DNA from: Streptomyces melanogenes | GTDB taxonomy: Bacteria; Actinomycetota; Actinomycetes; Streptomycetales; Streptomycetaceae | Direction: 5' to 3' | DNA length: 64,000 nucleotides | Assembly: GCF_014649795.1 (NCBI RefSeq) | Contig: NZ_BMTS01000025.1 | Coordinates: 1-64,000 of the forward strand | The notes under the pieces: generated by a model | What the model saw: the letters and a program-made list of their open reading frames with translations, nothing else | Databases searched by the model: none | Told to the model about the DNA's origin: nothing | Program-made: the position numbers and the translations under genes | In this document: positions 7,496 to 15,574 of the stretch, in pieces | How positions within the stretch are numbered: the stretch's first letter is position 1 | Layout of the letters: every line of letters starts with the position of its first letter

Positions 7496-7741
7496 TCAGG
7501 AGTTGGAGGACTCGTTGCCGAAGGCCGGGTTGAGGAGGCCCACGACGTTCAGCGAGTTGCCCGTGGCGTTGATCGGGACCTGGACCGGGACCTGGACCAG
7601 GTTGCCGGAGACCGCGCCCGGGGAGTTCTCGGCCTTGCCGTGCGCGTCCGCCCCACCGTGCGCGGCAGCCGCACCGGCGCCCGCTGCGACGATTCCTCCG
7701 GCGACCATGGCGACGGCGGCGGCCTTCTTCAGGTTCTTCAC
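7496..7741 (-). CDS. chpE: Short chaplin, ChpE type (cysteine-free)
   Basis: An 81-residue secreted hydrophobic protein. An N-terminal signal peptide (KNLKKAAAVAMVAGGIVAAG...) is followed by a single mature chaplin domain with the typical GNLVQVPVQVPINATGN and LNVVGLLNPAFGN motifs. Chaplins assemble into amyloid-like films that let Streptomyces aerial hyphae escape surface tension. All S. coelicolor chaplins except ChpE have a conserved Cys pair. This protein has no cysteine at all, and the sequence and neighbourhood fit ChpE. The GTG at 7741 is preceded by AGGAGG at 8 bases. The 156-base gap upstream contains its promoter; I could not pick a clear -10/-35 pair. Confidence 0.92.
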   Translation of the reverse strand: MKNLKKAAAVAMVAGGIVAAGAGAAAAHGGADAHGKAENSPGAVSGNLVQVPVQVPINATGNSLNVVGLLNPAFGNESSNS

Positions 7742-7897
7742 TTCAGGTTCCTCCTGGTCTCGCTGCGACGGTCCGTCGCTAGCACGCACTGGAGAACGCC
7801 CACCGGTCGCCGGGGATGCGCCGGACGGGTGACATCCACCCGACGGTATGAATCTTTCACTGGAGCATGACGATCCGTATTTACGCCTATACGGCGG

Positions 7898-8539
7898 TCA
7901 GGTCGTCAGGCCGTGCCGGACCGCCCACAGGGCCGCCTGGGTGCGGTCCGCCAGATCCAGCTTCATCAGGATGTTGGAGACGTGGGTCTTCACCGTCTTC
8001 TCGGAGAGGACCAGGGCCCGGGCGATCTCCCGGTTGGAGCGGCCGTCCGCGATCAGGCCCAGGACCTCGCGCTCGCGCTCGGTGAGCGAGGTGCCCCGGC
8101 CCTGGCCGCCGCCCGCGTCGTCCTGGGAGAGCAGCGCGCCCGCGACCTCGGGCTGGAGCAGCACGTGCCCCGCGTGCACAGAGCGGATCGCGCCGGCCAG
8201 CGCCTCCGGGTCCACGTCCTTGTAGACGTAGCCCGCCGCGCCCGCCCGCAGCGCGGGCACCACCGTGCGCTGCTCGGTGAAGCTGGTGACGATCAGCACC
8301 TTCGCCGGGTTGGCGAGGGAGCGCAGCTTGCGGAGCGCCTCGATGCCGTCCATGCCGGGCATCTTCACGTCCATCAGGACGACGTCCGGCTTGAGCTCCT
8401 CGGCGCGGGCGACCCCCTCGGCGCCGTCGGCGGCCTCGCCGACGACCTCTATGTCGTCCTGGACCTCCAGGAACGTCCGCAGGCCGCGGCGGACCACCTG
8501 GTGGTCGTCGACCAGGAGGACTTTGATGCTGTCAGCCAC
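7898..8539 (-). CDS. NarL/FixJ-type response regulator
   Basis: A 213-residue two-component response regulator. The receiver domain (about 5-122) has the acidic pair D11-D12, the phospho-acceptor D57 in VVLMDVKMPGMDG, a conserved Thr/Ser in VTSF and Lys in YVYKD. A LuxR-type helix-turn-helix follows (about 150-211) with LTEREREVLGLIADG and SNREIARAL. It overlaps the end of the histidine kinase gene by eight bases, so the two are translationally coupled and form one phosphorelay. Target genes are unknown; no obvious symmetric site stands out nearby. Confidence 0.95.
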   Translation of the reverse strand: MADSIKVLLVDDHQVVRRGLRTFLEVQDDIEVVGEAADGAEGVARAEELKPDVVLMDVKMPGMDGIEALRKLRSLANPAKVLIVTSFTEQRTVVPALRAGAAGYVYKDVDPEALAGAIRSVHAGHVLLQPEVAGALLSQDDAGGGQGRGTSLTEREREVLGLIADGRSNREIARALVLSEKTVKTHVSNILMKLDLADRTQAALWAVRHGLTT

Positions 8540-9677
8540 CTGGCACCTCCATCTCGATCGTGGCGCCCTCTCCGGGCGCCGATTTCACGATGAGCCGGCC
8601 GCCGACGCCGCCGGCCCGGTGCCGCATCGACACCAGGCCGAGGTGGCGCCCGGCGCGGCGGACCGCACGGGGTTCGAATCCGCGGCCGTCGTCGACGACC
8701 CGCAGGGCGGCGCCCTGGCCGCGCCGGACGAGAACGACCGAGACGTGCTCGGCGTCCGCGTGGCGCAGGGCGTTGTGCAGGGCCTCCTGGGCGACGCGCA
8801 GCAGCGCCTCCTCCTGGGCGGGCGGAAGTGCCCGGACTCCGCAGTTCTCGAAGGTGACCTCGGCGCTGTGGGCGCGGTCGAGGACCTGGATCTGGGTACG
8901 GAGGGTGTTGACCAGGCCGTCCTCCTCCAAGGCGGCCGGGCGCAGCTCGACCACGGCCGCGCGCAGTTCGTCGGCGGCCTCCGCGGCGAGCGCGGCGACC
9001 TGCTGGAGCTCGCCCTTGGCGCGCGCGGGGTCGCGGTCCACCAGGGCCGCCGCGGCCTGGGCGGTCAGCCGGAGCGAGAAGAGCTTCTGGCTGACCGCGT
9101 CGTGCAGCTCGTGGGCGAGGCGGGTGCGCTCCTCGGTGATGGTGAGCTCGCGGCTGCGCTCGTAGAGCCGGGCGTTGGTCAGGGCGATCGCCGCGTGCTG
9201 GGCGAGGATGCCGAGCAGTTCGGCGTCGTCCTCGGTGAAGCCGCAGCCGCCCTCCGGCTTGGGGCAGCGCTTGTTGGCGAGGAAGAGCGTGCCCAGCGTC
9301 TCGTCGCCGTCGCGGATCGGCACGCCCAGGAAGTCGGACATGTCGGGGTGCGCGGCGGGCCAGCCGCCGAAGCGGGGGTCCTTGCGGACGTCGGCTATGC
9401 GCTCCGGCTTCTGGTCGTTGAGCATCGCCGCGAGGATGCCGTGCTGGCGCGGCAGCGGGCCGATCGCCTTCCACTGCTCGTCGCTGACGCCGTCGACGAC
9501 GAACTGGGCGAAGCCGCCGTGGTCGTCGGGGACGCCGAGTGCCGCGTACTCCGCGTCGAGCAGGTCGCGGGCCGAGGCGACGATCGTCTTGAGGACGTCG
9601 CGGACCTCCAGATGCCTGCTCATGGCGAGGAGTGCGGTGCTCACGGCGGCGAGGCCGGAGCTCGGTCGGTGGCTCAT
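8532..9677 (-). CDS. GAF-domain sensor histidine kinase (NarL-type partner)
   Basis: A 381-residue cytosolic kinase with no membrane segment. An N-terminal GAF domain (about 25-170) is followed by a HisKA_3 dimerisation helix with the phospho-histidine in AHELHDAVSQKL (H192). An HATPase domain completes it (ALHNALRHADAEHVSV, DDGRGFEP, GLVSMRHR). The GAF domain carries an insertion with two cysteines, RCPKPEGGCGF (about 137-147), where many relatives have a short Gly loop. This could be a redox or metal switch, but that is inference. The ATG at 9677 follows GGTGATCCC. The gene is coupled to the regulator at 7898-8539. Confidence 0.93.
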   Translation of the reverse strand: MSHRPSSGLAAVSTALLAMSRHLEVRDVLKTIVASARDLLDAEYAALGVPDDHGGFAQFVVDGVSDEQWKAIGPLPRQHGILAAMLNDQKPERIADVRKDPRFGGWPAAHPDMSDFLGVPIRDGDETLGTLFLANKRCPKPEGGCGFTEDDAELLGILAQHAAIALTNARLYERSRELTITEERTRLAHELHDAVSQKLFSLRLTAQAAAALVDRDPARAKGELQQVAALAAEAADELRAAVVELRPAALEEDGLVNTLRTQIQVLDRAHSAEVTFENCGVRALPPAQEEALLRVAQEALHNALRHADAEHVSVVLVRRGQGAALRVVDDGRGFEPRAVRRAGRHLGLVSMRHRAGGVGGRLIVKSAPGEGATIEMEVPGG

Positions 9678-9903
9678 GGGATCACCGTACCCGTGGGGTG
9701 TGACGGTGCGTATCCGCCTGTGGACGGCGGCCGGATGGGTCCCGGGGACTAGGTCGAAGTGCCTTGGGCGGCTGGGGCGCGCGGCTGAGGCGGCGGGGGC
9801 GGGCGGGGAGCGACGCTGGGGCTGTCGGCGGACCGGGGCCCGTGCGGCCGACGCGCACCGCCGACGGACAGCGACGCAGCGGACTGCGAGGGGACGGAAG
9901 ATC

Positions 9904-10602
9904 ATGCCGGTAGCGATCATCACGGGTGCTTCGAAGGGGCTTGGGCGGGCGCTCGCGCGGGCGTTGGCCGCCCGGGGCTGGGACCTCGTCCTGGACGCCA
10001 GGACGGCGTCCGTACTGAAGGAGACGGCCGACGCGCTGGACGGACACGGAACGAAGGTGGTGGCGCTCGTCGGGGACGTGACGGACGGCGCGCACCGCCG
10101 GGCGCTGGTGGCGGCGGCCGGGGAGCTGGGCGGGCTCGATCTGCTCGTGCACAACGCGAGCGCGCTGGGCGCCGAGCCGCTGGTGCCGCTGGAGCGGCAG
10201 AGCCTGGACGGGTTCCGGGCGGCCCTGGAGACCAATGTGGTGGCGGCGCTGGGGCTCGTGCAGGAGTCGCTCGCCCTGCTGCGGGACTCGAAGGCGGGGG
10301 CGGTGCTGGCGGTCAGCTCCGACGCGGCGGCCGAGGCCTATGCGACCTGGGGCGGTTACGGGGCGTCCAAGGCGGCGCTCGACCACTTGGCGGCCGTGCT
10401 CGCGGTGGAGGAGCCGGGGCTGCGGGTGTGGGCGGTGGACCCGGGCGACATGCGGACCGATCTGTACCGGGCGGCCGTGCCGGGCGACGAGGACGAGCGG
10501 CCCGAGCCCGAGACGGTGGTGCCGGGCTTCCTGAGCCTGATCGAGCGCCGCCCGGCGAGCGGGCGGTACGCGGCCCCCGCGCTGGTGGAGGTGGCCCGGT
10601 GA
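9904..10602 (+). CDS. SDR-family NAD(P)-dependent oxidoreductase
   Basis: A 232-residue classical short-chain dehydrogenase. Cofactor motif TGASKGLG (7-14), NAS in HNASALG, catalytic Ser in AVSSDAA, and YGASK with the catalytic Tyr and Lys. The ATG at 9904 follows GGGGACGGAAGATC. It ends 28 bases before the QueA-like gene on the same strand, and I recall the same pairing in other streptomycetes, so the two may work on one substrate. The substrate is unknown. Confidence 0.9.
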   Translation: MPVAIITGASKGLGRALARALAARGWDLVLDARTASVLKETADALDGHGTKVVALVGDVTDGAHRRALVAAAGELGGLDLLVHNASALGAEPLVPLERQSLDGFRAALETNVVAALGLVQESLALLRDSKAGAVLAVSSDAAAEAYATWGGYGASKAALDHLAAVLAVEEPGLRVWAVDPGDMRTDLYRAAVPGDEDERPEPETVVPGFLSLIERRPASGRYAAPALVEVAR

Positions 10603-10630
10603 GGCGGGGCCCGGGCGGAGCGGGGGCACG

Positions 10631-11716
10631 ATGACGGCGGACATCGCCCTCCGGGTGCCCGAGGAGCTGATGGCCTCGGTGCCCGCCGAGGTGCGCGGCT
10701 CGGGGCGGGACGACGTGCGGCTGATGGTGTCGCGCGGCACGGAGGTCTCCCATCACGCGTTCCGGGAGCTGGCCGGGCAGCTGCGGGCCGGGGACGTCCT
10801 GGTGGTCAACACGTCGGCGACCATGCCGTCGGCCGTGGACGGCACGGTCGACGGCGAGCGGGTGGTCGTGCACTTCTCGACGCTGGGCGCGGACGGGCGC
10901 TGGGCGGTCGAGCTGCGCACCCCTGAGCCGTCGGGCAGTACCCGGCGGCGTACCGGCACGCGCGCGTGCACGACGGTGGCGCTGCCGGGCGGGCGGCGGC
11001 TGTGCCTGGAGGAGCCGCTGAGCGCGGACGGGGACCGGCTGTGGTGGGCCCGTGCGGACACCTCGGACGTGCCGGGGCTGCTCGCGCGGTACGGGCGGCC
11101 GATCCGGTACGCGTACACCTCGGGCGATCAGCCGCTCTCCGCGTACCAGACGGTCTTCGCGCTCTCCTCGCCCGACGGGGTGGGCTCGGCGGAGATGCCG
11201 AGCGCGGCGCGGCCCTTCACGGTGGAGCTGGTCGCGGAGCTGGTGCGGCGCGGGGTGCAGTTCGCGCCGATCACCCTGCATACGGGGGTGGCCTCGGCGG
11301 AGGCGCACGAGCCGCCGTATCCGGAGCGGTTCGAGGTGCCGGTGTCGACGGCGCGGCTGGTGAACGCGGCCAGAGCAGGCGGTGGGCGGATCGTGGCCGT
11401 GGGGACCACGGCGGTGCGGGCCCTTGAGTCGGCCGCCGGGGTGGACGGGGTGGTGCGGCCCGCGTCCGGGTGGACGGATCTGGTGGTGACGCCGGAGCGC
11501 GGGGTACGCGTGGTGGACGGGCTGCTGACCGGGCTGCACGAACCGGAGGCCTCGCACCTGCTGATGCTGGAGGCGATAGCGGGGCGGACGGCGATAGGGG
11601 CCGCGTACGCCGAGGCGCTGAGCGCGCTCTACCTCTGGCACGAGTTCGGCGACGTCCACCTCATACTTCCGGACGACAACCGTGACGCACCGAATTGCTC
11701 CTGCAACTGTTGGTGA
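10631..11716 (+). CDS. QueA-like protein (SAM:tRNA ribosyltransferase-isomerase family)
   Basis: A 361-residue protein resembling QueA, which transfers the ribosyl part of S-adenosylmethionine onto 7-deazaguanine in tRNA during queuosine synthesis. Family blocks seen: the early GDVLVVNTSATMPS, PITLHTGVAS, IVAVGTTAVRALES, GWTDLVVTPERG and the helical HLLMLEAIAG. The usual THVGxGTFxPV...HxMHxE stretch is altered to TLHTGVASAEAHEPPYPERF, so the activity may have diverged. No other queuosine gene is in view. The C-terminus ends in an odd Cys-rich CSCNCW. It follows an SDR gene by 28 bases. Confidence 0.8.
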   Translation: MTADIALRVPEELMASVPAEVRGSGRDDVRLMVSRGTEVSHHAFRELAGQLRAGDVLVVNTSATMPSAVDGTVDGERVVVHFSTLGADGRWAVELRTPEPSGSTRRRTGTRACTTVALPGGRRLCLEEPLSADGDRLWWARADTSDVPGLLARYGRPIRYAYTSGDQPLSAYQTVFALSSPDGVGSAEMPSAARPFTVELVAELVRRGVQFAPITLHTGVASAEAHEPPYPERFEVPVSTARLVNAARAGGGRIVAVGTTAVRALESAAGVDGVVRPASGWTDLVVTPERGVRVVDGLLTGLHEPEASHLLMLEAIAGRTAIGAAYAEALSALYLWHEFGDVHLILPDDNRDAPNCSCNCW

Positions 11717-11763
11717 GACTGTTACGCGGTCGATGTGAGCCCGGGCATAGGACGCACATCACT

Positions 11764-11862
11764 TACGAAGCAGCGTAGTGGAGAGATAAGGGCCCTGTGA
11801 GCGGGGCGAGCGGGGGCGGGAGGTGCTTTTTCCCCGCCCCTGATCCACTATCCCGCTTCGTA
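11764..11862. other. Nested long-range stem-loop upstream of the transglycosylase gene
   Basis: Three nested pairs share one axis. TACGAAGC (11764-11771) pairs with GCTTCGTA (11855-11862). TAGTGGA (11776-11782) pairs with TCCACTA (11844-11850). GGGGCGGG (11813-11820) pairs with CCCGCCCC (11833-11840). Symmetric 4x4 internal loops separate the first two. It lies after the stop of the QueA-like gene and before the candidate promoter at 11873. It may be a terminator, a structured RNA or a protein-binding site. I see no match to the c-di-AMP riboswitch that controls other Streptomyces wall hydrolases. Confidence 0.6.
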
Positions 11863-11872
11863 CGTCACACCT

Positions 11873-11901
11873 TTGCCACAGGATTTTGCGGCCGCTAAGA
11901 A
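11873..11901 (+). promoter_or_regulatory. Putative vegetative promoter for the transglycosylase gene
   Basis: TTGCCA (11873-11878), a 17-base spacer, then TAAGAA (11896-11901), followed by T. Predicted transcription start near 11908, giving a 5' leader of about 77 bases before the ATG at 11985. Confidence 0.55.
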
Positions 11902-11984
11902 TGGCTCCCGTCGCACAGCGCTGCGGCTCACCGCCGCGGCGCTTTCGTGTGCCGTCCCCGCCATTCGGAAGAGGTCCCACAACC

Positions 11985-12650
11985 ATGCCCGAGTCCAGCA
12001 ACCCTGGTCACAGTCGTCTGAACAAGACGCACAAGATCTCGATTGCCGGTGTCGCCGCTCTCGGCGCCGCCGCCCTCGCCTTCTCTGTCCTGCCGGGCAG
12101 TGGCGAGTCGGGTACCGCCGTGGCCGCCGAGCCCGTCGCCTTCTCCGTGACCGCCGCCGGCACCAACGCCAAGGCCGTCGAGGCGAGCATCGCCAAGCAG
12201 CACGTCACCGCCGCCAAGCAGGCCAAGGCGAAGGCCGAGGCCGACGCGAAGGCCAAGGCCGAGGCCGAGGCGAAGAAGCGCGAGGCCGACGCCGCCGCGA
12301 GCCGCGCCGCCGCCCGCAAGCCGGTGTACGCCAACAACCTGGACGGCTGGATCAAGCAGTCCCTGGACATCATGAAGTCCAAGGGCATCCCGGGTTCGTA
12401 CAACGGTCTGTACCGCAACATCATGCGCGAGTCGACCGGCAACCCGAACGCGATCAACGGCTGGGACATCAACGCCATCAACGGCACCCCGTCGATCGGC
12501 CTCCTCCAGGTCATCCAGCCGACGTTCAACGCGTTCCACGTGTCCGGCACGTCGACCAACATCTACGACCCGGTCGCCAACATCACCGCCGCGGCGAACT
12601 ACGCGGCGAACAAGTACGGCTCGATCGACAACGTCAACGGCGCCTACTGA
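11985..12650 (+). CDS. Secreted lytic transglycosylase-like (SLT) protein
   Basis: A 221-residue exported cell-wall enzyme. Signal peptide at about 14-49 ending AVAAEP, then a charged Ala/Lys/Glu-rich coiled segment (about 72-112). The C-terminal SLT domain (about 115-221) has the catalytic Glu in IMRESTGNPNAIN (E149), GLLQVIQPTF (172-181) and a Tyr-Ala repeat helix. Family members cleave the glycan strand between MurNAc and GlcNAc. The short coil may space the domain from the membrane. The ATG at 11985 follows GAAGAGG. A bidirectional terminator at 12664 ends the transcript. Confidence 0.92.
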   Translation: MPESSNPGHSRLNKTHKISIAGVAALGAAALAFSVLPGSGESGTAVAAEPVAFSVTAAGTNAKAVEASIAKQHVTAAKQAKAKAEADAKAKAEAEAKKREADAAASRAAARKPVYANNLDGWIKQSLDIMKSKGIPGSYNGLYRNIMRESTGNPNAINGWDINAINGTPSIGLLQVIQPTFNAFHVSGTSTNIYDPVANITAAANYAANKYGSIDNVNGAY

Positions 12651-12663
12651 CGAACGCCGACGG

Positions 12664-12713
12664 CACACGCCGAAGGGCGGCACCCCGTGTGGGGGGCCGC
12701 CCTTCGGCGTGTG
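12664..12713. terminator. Bidirectional terminator, 18-bp perfect stem
   Basis: Arms CACACGCCGAAGGGCGGC (12664-12681) and GCCGCCCTTCGGCGTGTG (12696-12713) around a 14-base loop. It lies between the convergent transglycosylase and FHA-ABC genes. No T-tract. Confidence 0.85.
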
Positions 12714-12726
12714 TGCGGGGCCCGCG

Positions 12727-15306
12727 CTACTTGCGCATGACCTCCGGCTCGTGGCGGCGCAGCAGCCGCGCGACCGCGAAGCCGCAGATGACGCCGAGGG
12801 CGATCAGCACGGTGATGTTGATGCCCCACTGGCTCGCCGAGTGCTTCCACAGCGGGTCCAGGTCGGTGGGGTTGTTCTGGTCCCACGGCGGCATCAGGTG
12901 CGCGAGGTCCAATGTCGTACCGGCGCCCGCGATGGCCCAGCGCGAGGGCATCAGCCAGGCGAACTGCTCGAGGCCGATCGAGCCGAAGACCTTGAAGAGG
13001 ATGCCGGTGAAGACGACCTGCACGATGGCGAACATGACAAGGAGCGGCATGGTCTTCTCGGCGGTCTTCACCAGCGAGGAGATGACCAGGCCGAACATCA
13101 TCGAGGTGAAGCCGAGGGCGATGACCACCAGGCAGATCTCGACGGCCGGCGGCATGATCAGGCCCTCCTTCGGGAGCTCCCGGGTGGAGAAGCCGATGCC
13201 GCAGATGATGACGCCCTGGATCGCGGTGATCACGCCGAGCACGATGACCTTGGACATCAGATAGGCCGAGCGGGAGAGGCCGGTGGCCCGTTCCCGTTCG
13301 TAGATGACCCGTTCCTTGATCAGTTCTCGTACGGAGTTGGCCGCGCCCGAGAAGCACATGCCGACCGCGAGGATCAGCATGATCGTGCCCGCGTCGCTGT
13401 TGAACTTGCTGGCGCCGGTGGGCGGGGCGAGGCCGAACTTCGCCGGGATGACCACGCTGACCGCGCCGAGGACGGCGGGCAGTATCACCATCAGGCCCAG
13501 GAAGCCCTTGTCGGAGGCGATGACCGAGGAGTACCGGCGCATCAGCGTCCACAGCTGCGAGCCCCAGCCCTGCGGCTTGGGCGGGCGCATCTGGTTGGGG
13601 GACGGCATCTGCACCGACTGGGCGGCCACCGCGTCGATGTCCGCGGCGTACATCTGGTAGTGCTGCGAGCCCTTCCAGCGGCCCGCCCAGTCGTAGTCGC
13701 GGTAGTTCTCGAAGGCGGAGAAGACGTCGGCCCAGGTGCCGTAGCCGAAGAAGTTCAGCGCCTCCTCGGGCGGACCGAAGTACGCCACCGAGCCGCCCGG
13801 TGCCATCACCAGGAGCTTGTCGCAGATCGCCAGCTCGGCCACCGAGTGGGTGACGACGAGGACCGTGCGGCCGTCGTCGGCGAGCCCGCGCAGCAGCTGC
13901 ATGACGTCGCGGTCCATGCCCGGGTCCAGGCCCGAGGTCGGCTCGTCCAGGAAGATCAGGGACGGCTTGGTCAGCAGCTCCAGGGCGACCGAGACGCGCT
14001 TGCGCTGGCCGCCGGAGAGGGAGGTGACCTTCTTCTCCTTGTGGATGTCCAGCTTGAGCTCGCCGAGGACCTCGTCGATCCGCTGCTGGCGCTCGGCCTC
14101 GCTGGTGTCGGCGGGGAAGCGCAGCTTGGCCGCGTACTTCAGCGCCTTCTTGACGGTCAGCTCCTTGTGCAGGATGTCGTCCTGCGGGACCAGACCGATG
14201 CGCTGGCGCAGCTCGGCGAACTGCTTGTACAGGTTCCGGTTGTCGTAGAGGACGTCGCCCTGGTTGGCGGGCCGGTAGCCGGTGAGCGCCTTGAGCAGGG
14301 TGGACTTGCCGGATCCCGAGGGGCCGATGACGGCGATCAGCGACTTCTCCGGGACGCCGAAGGAGACGTCCTTGAGGATCTGCTTGCCGCCGTCGACCGT
14401 CACCGTGAGGTGGCGGGCCGAGAAGGAGACGTCACCGGTGTCGACGAACTCCTCGAGGCGGTCGCCGACGATACGGAAGGTGGAGTGACCGACGCCGACG
14501 ATGTCGTTCGGGCCGAGCAGCGCGGAGCCGCCCTTGGCGATCGGCATGCCGTTGACGTACGTGCCGTTGTGCGACCCGAGGTCGCGGATCTCCATACGGC
14601 CGTCGGGCGTCGAGTGGAACTCGGCGTGGTGGCGCGAGACCTGCAGGTCGGAGACGACCAGCTCGTTCTCCAGCGCACGGCCGATGCGCATCACCCGGCC
14701 GAGGGCCACCTGGTGGAACGTGGTGGGGCTGCGGTCGCCGTAGGCCGCCGACGCGCCCGCCGCCGGGCCGGGGCCGTGCTGCGGCGGGACCTGATGCGGG
14801 ACGTGCGCCTGCGGGGGCTGCTGCTGCGGCGCCTGCTGCCAGGCCTGCTGCGGCGCCTGCTGGGGAACCTGCTGCTGCGGGGCCGCCTGCTGGGGCTGCT
14901 GCGGGGCCCAGCCCTGGCCGCCCTGCTGGGGCTGCTGCGGCGGGGCCTGCTGCGGCGCCTGCTGGGCGGCGGCCGGCGCGCTGTACGCGGCGGCTCCCGC
15001 CGGGGCAGCGGCGGCGGCACCGGTGAGATTCAGCCGCGGGCCGTCCGTCGCGTTGCCCAGGTGCACCGAGGACCCGGGGCCGATTTCCATCTGGTGGATC
15101 CGCTGACCCTGCACATAGGTGCCGTTGGTGCTGCCGTGGTCCTCGATGACCCAACTCCGGCCGCCCCAGCTGATCGTGGCGTGCCGCCACGAGACCCTGG
15201 CGTCGTCGATCACCATGTCGCCCTGCGGATCACGTCCGAGGGTGTACGACCGGGACGCGTCGAGCGTCCAGGTCCTGCCATTCAATTCCAGTACGAGTTC
15301 CGGCAC
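12727..15306 (-). CDS. FHA-FHA-ABC transporter fusion (ABCG-like half transporter)
   Basis: A large membrane protein of about 859 residues. The N-terminal FHA domain has YTLGRDPQGD, SWRHATI and STNGTYV (about 20-95). A Gln/Pro/Ala-rich low-complexity linker (about 100-190) leads to a second FHA domain (MRIGRALENE, VSRHHAEF, SHNGTYVNG; about 205-275). The ABC ATPase has Walker A GPSGSGKST (328-336), LSGGQ (429-433) and LIFLDEP (449-455). The ABC2-type membrane domain with about six helices covers the last 250 residues. FHA domains bind phosphothreonine, so Ser/Thr kinase control of transport is expected. The start is taken at GTG 15306 (VPELVLELNG); GTG 15318 and TTG 15336 are alternatives. 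Substrate unknown. Confidence 0.92.
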   Translation of the reverse strand: MPELVLELNGRTWTLDASRSYTLGRDPQGDMVIDDARVSWRHATISWGGRSWVIEDHGSTNGTYVQGQRIHQMEIGPGSSVHLGNATDGPRLNLTGAAAAAPAGAAAYSAPAAAQQAPQQAPPQQPQQGGQGWAPQQPQQAAPQQQVPQQAPQQAWQQAPQQQPPQAHVPHQVPPQHGPGPAAGASAAYGDRSPTTFHQVALGRVMRIGRALENELVVSDLQVSRHHAEFHSTPDGRMEIRDLGSHNGTYVNGMPIAKGGSALLGPNDIVGVGHSTFRIVGDRLEEFVDTGDVSFSARHLTVTVDGGKQILKDVSFGVPEKSLIAVIGPSGSGKSTLLKALTGYRPANQGDVLYDNRNLYKQFAELRQRIGLVPQDDILHKELTVKKALKYAAKLRFPADTSEAERQQRIDEVLGELKLDIHKEKKVTSLSGGQRKRVSVALELLTKPSLIFLDEPTSGLDPGMDRDVMQLLRGLADDGRTVLVVTHSVAELAICDKLLVMAPGGSVAYFGPPEEALNFFGYGTWADVFSAFENYRDYDWAGRWKGSQHYQMYAADIDAVAAQSVQMPSPNQMRPPKPQGWGSQLWTLMRRYSSVIASDKGFLGLMVILPAVLGAVSVVIPAKFGLAPPTGASKFNSDAGTIMLILAVGMCFSGAANSVRELIKERVIYERERATGLSRSAYLMSKVIVLGVITAIQGVIICGIGFSTRELPKEGLIMPPAVEICLVVIALGFTSMMFGLVISSLVKTAEKTMPLLVMFAIVQVVFTGILFKVFGSIGLEQFAWLMPSRWAIAGAGTTLDLAHLMPPWDQNNPTDLDPLWKHSASQWGINITVLIALGVICGFAVARLLRRHEPEVMRK

Positions 15307-15574
15307 TCCATGCCCCACTTGTTGTCCCCCGAGCAATCCCCCGATACAGGGAGTCTAGGGATGGCGAACATCGTGGGGAACTATTTCAGGCCCGGGCTCG
15401 TATCCGAAACCCGACCCTTGTGAATTAGTGGCACAGACCTGTTGCAGTCGAGCAACAGCCGTGTGCGCGTGCGCCGTTGACTCAGGAGAAACGCGCCCGG
15501 AAAGTAGTAAGCACCCATGACTGCGTACGGATCATGCGCGAATGGGACAACTTGGACCAATCCCGGGGGGCCTG

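Noticed and set aside
11717..11984. Possible ydaO-type c-di-AMP riboswitch before the transglycosylase gene
   Set aside because: Such switches precede other Streptomyces wall hydrolases, but I could not find the conserved paired motifs here.
12709..15423. A 904-codon open frame on the plus strand opposite the FHA-ABC gene
   Set aside because: It has no recognisable domain, is Arg/Gly/Val-rich as expected for the antisense frame of a GC-rich gene, and lies entirely over a clear transporter gene.
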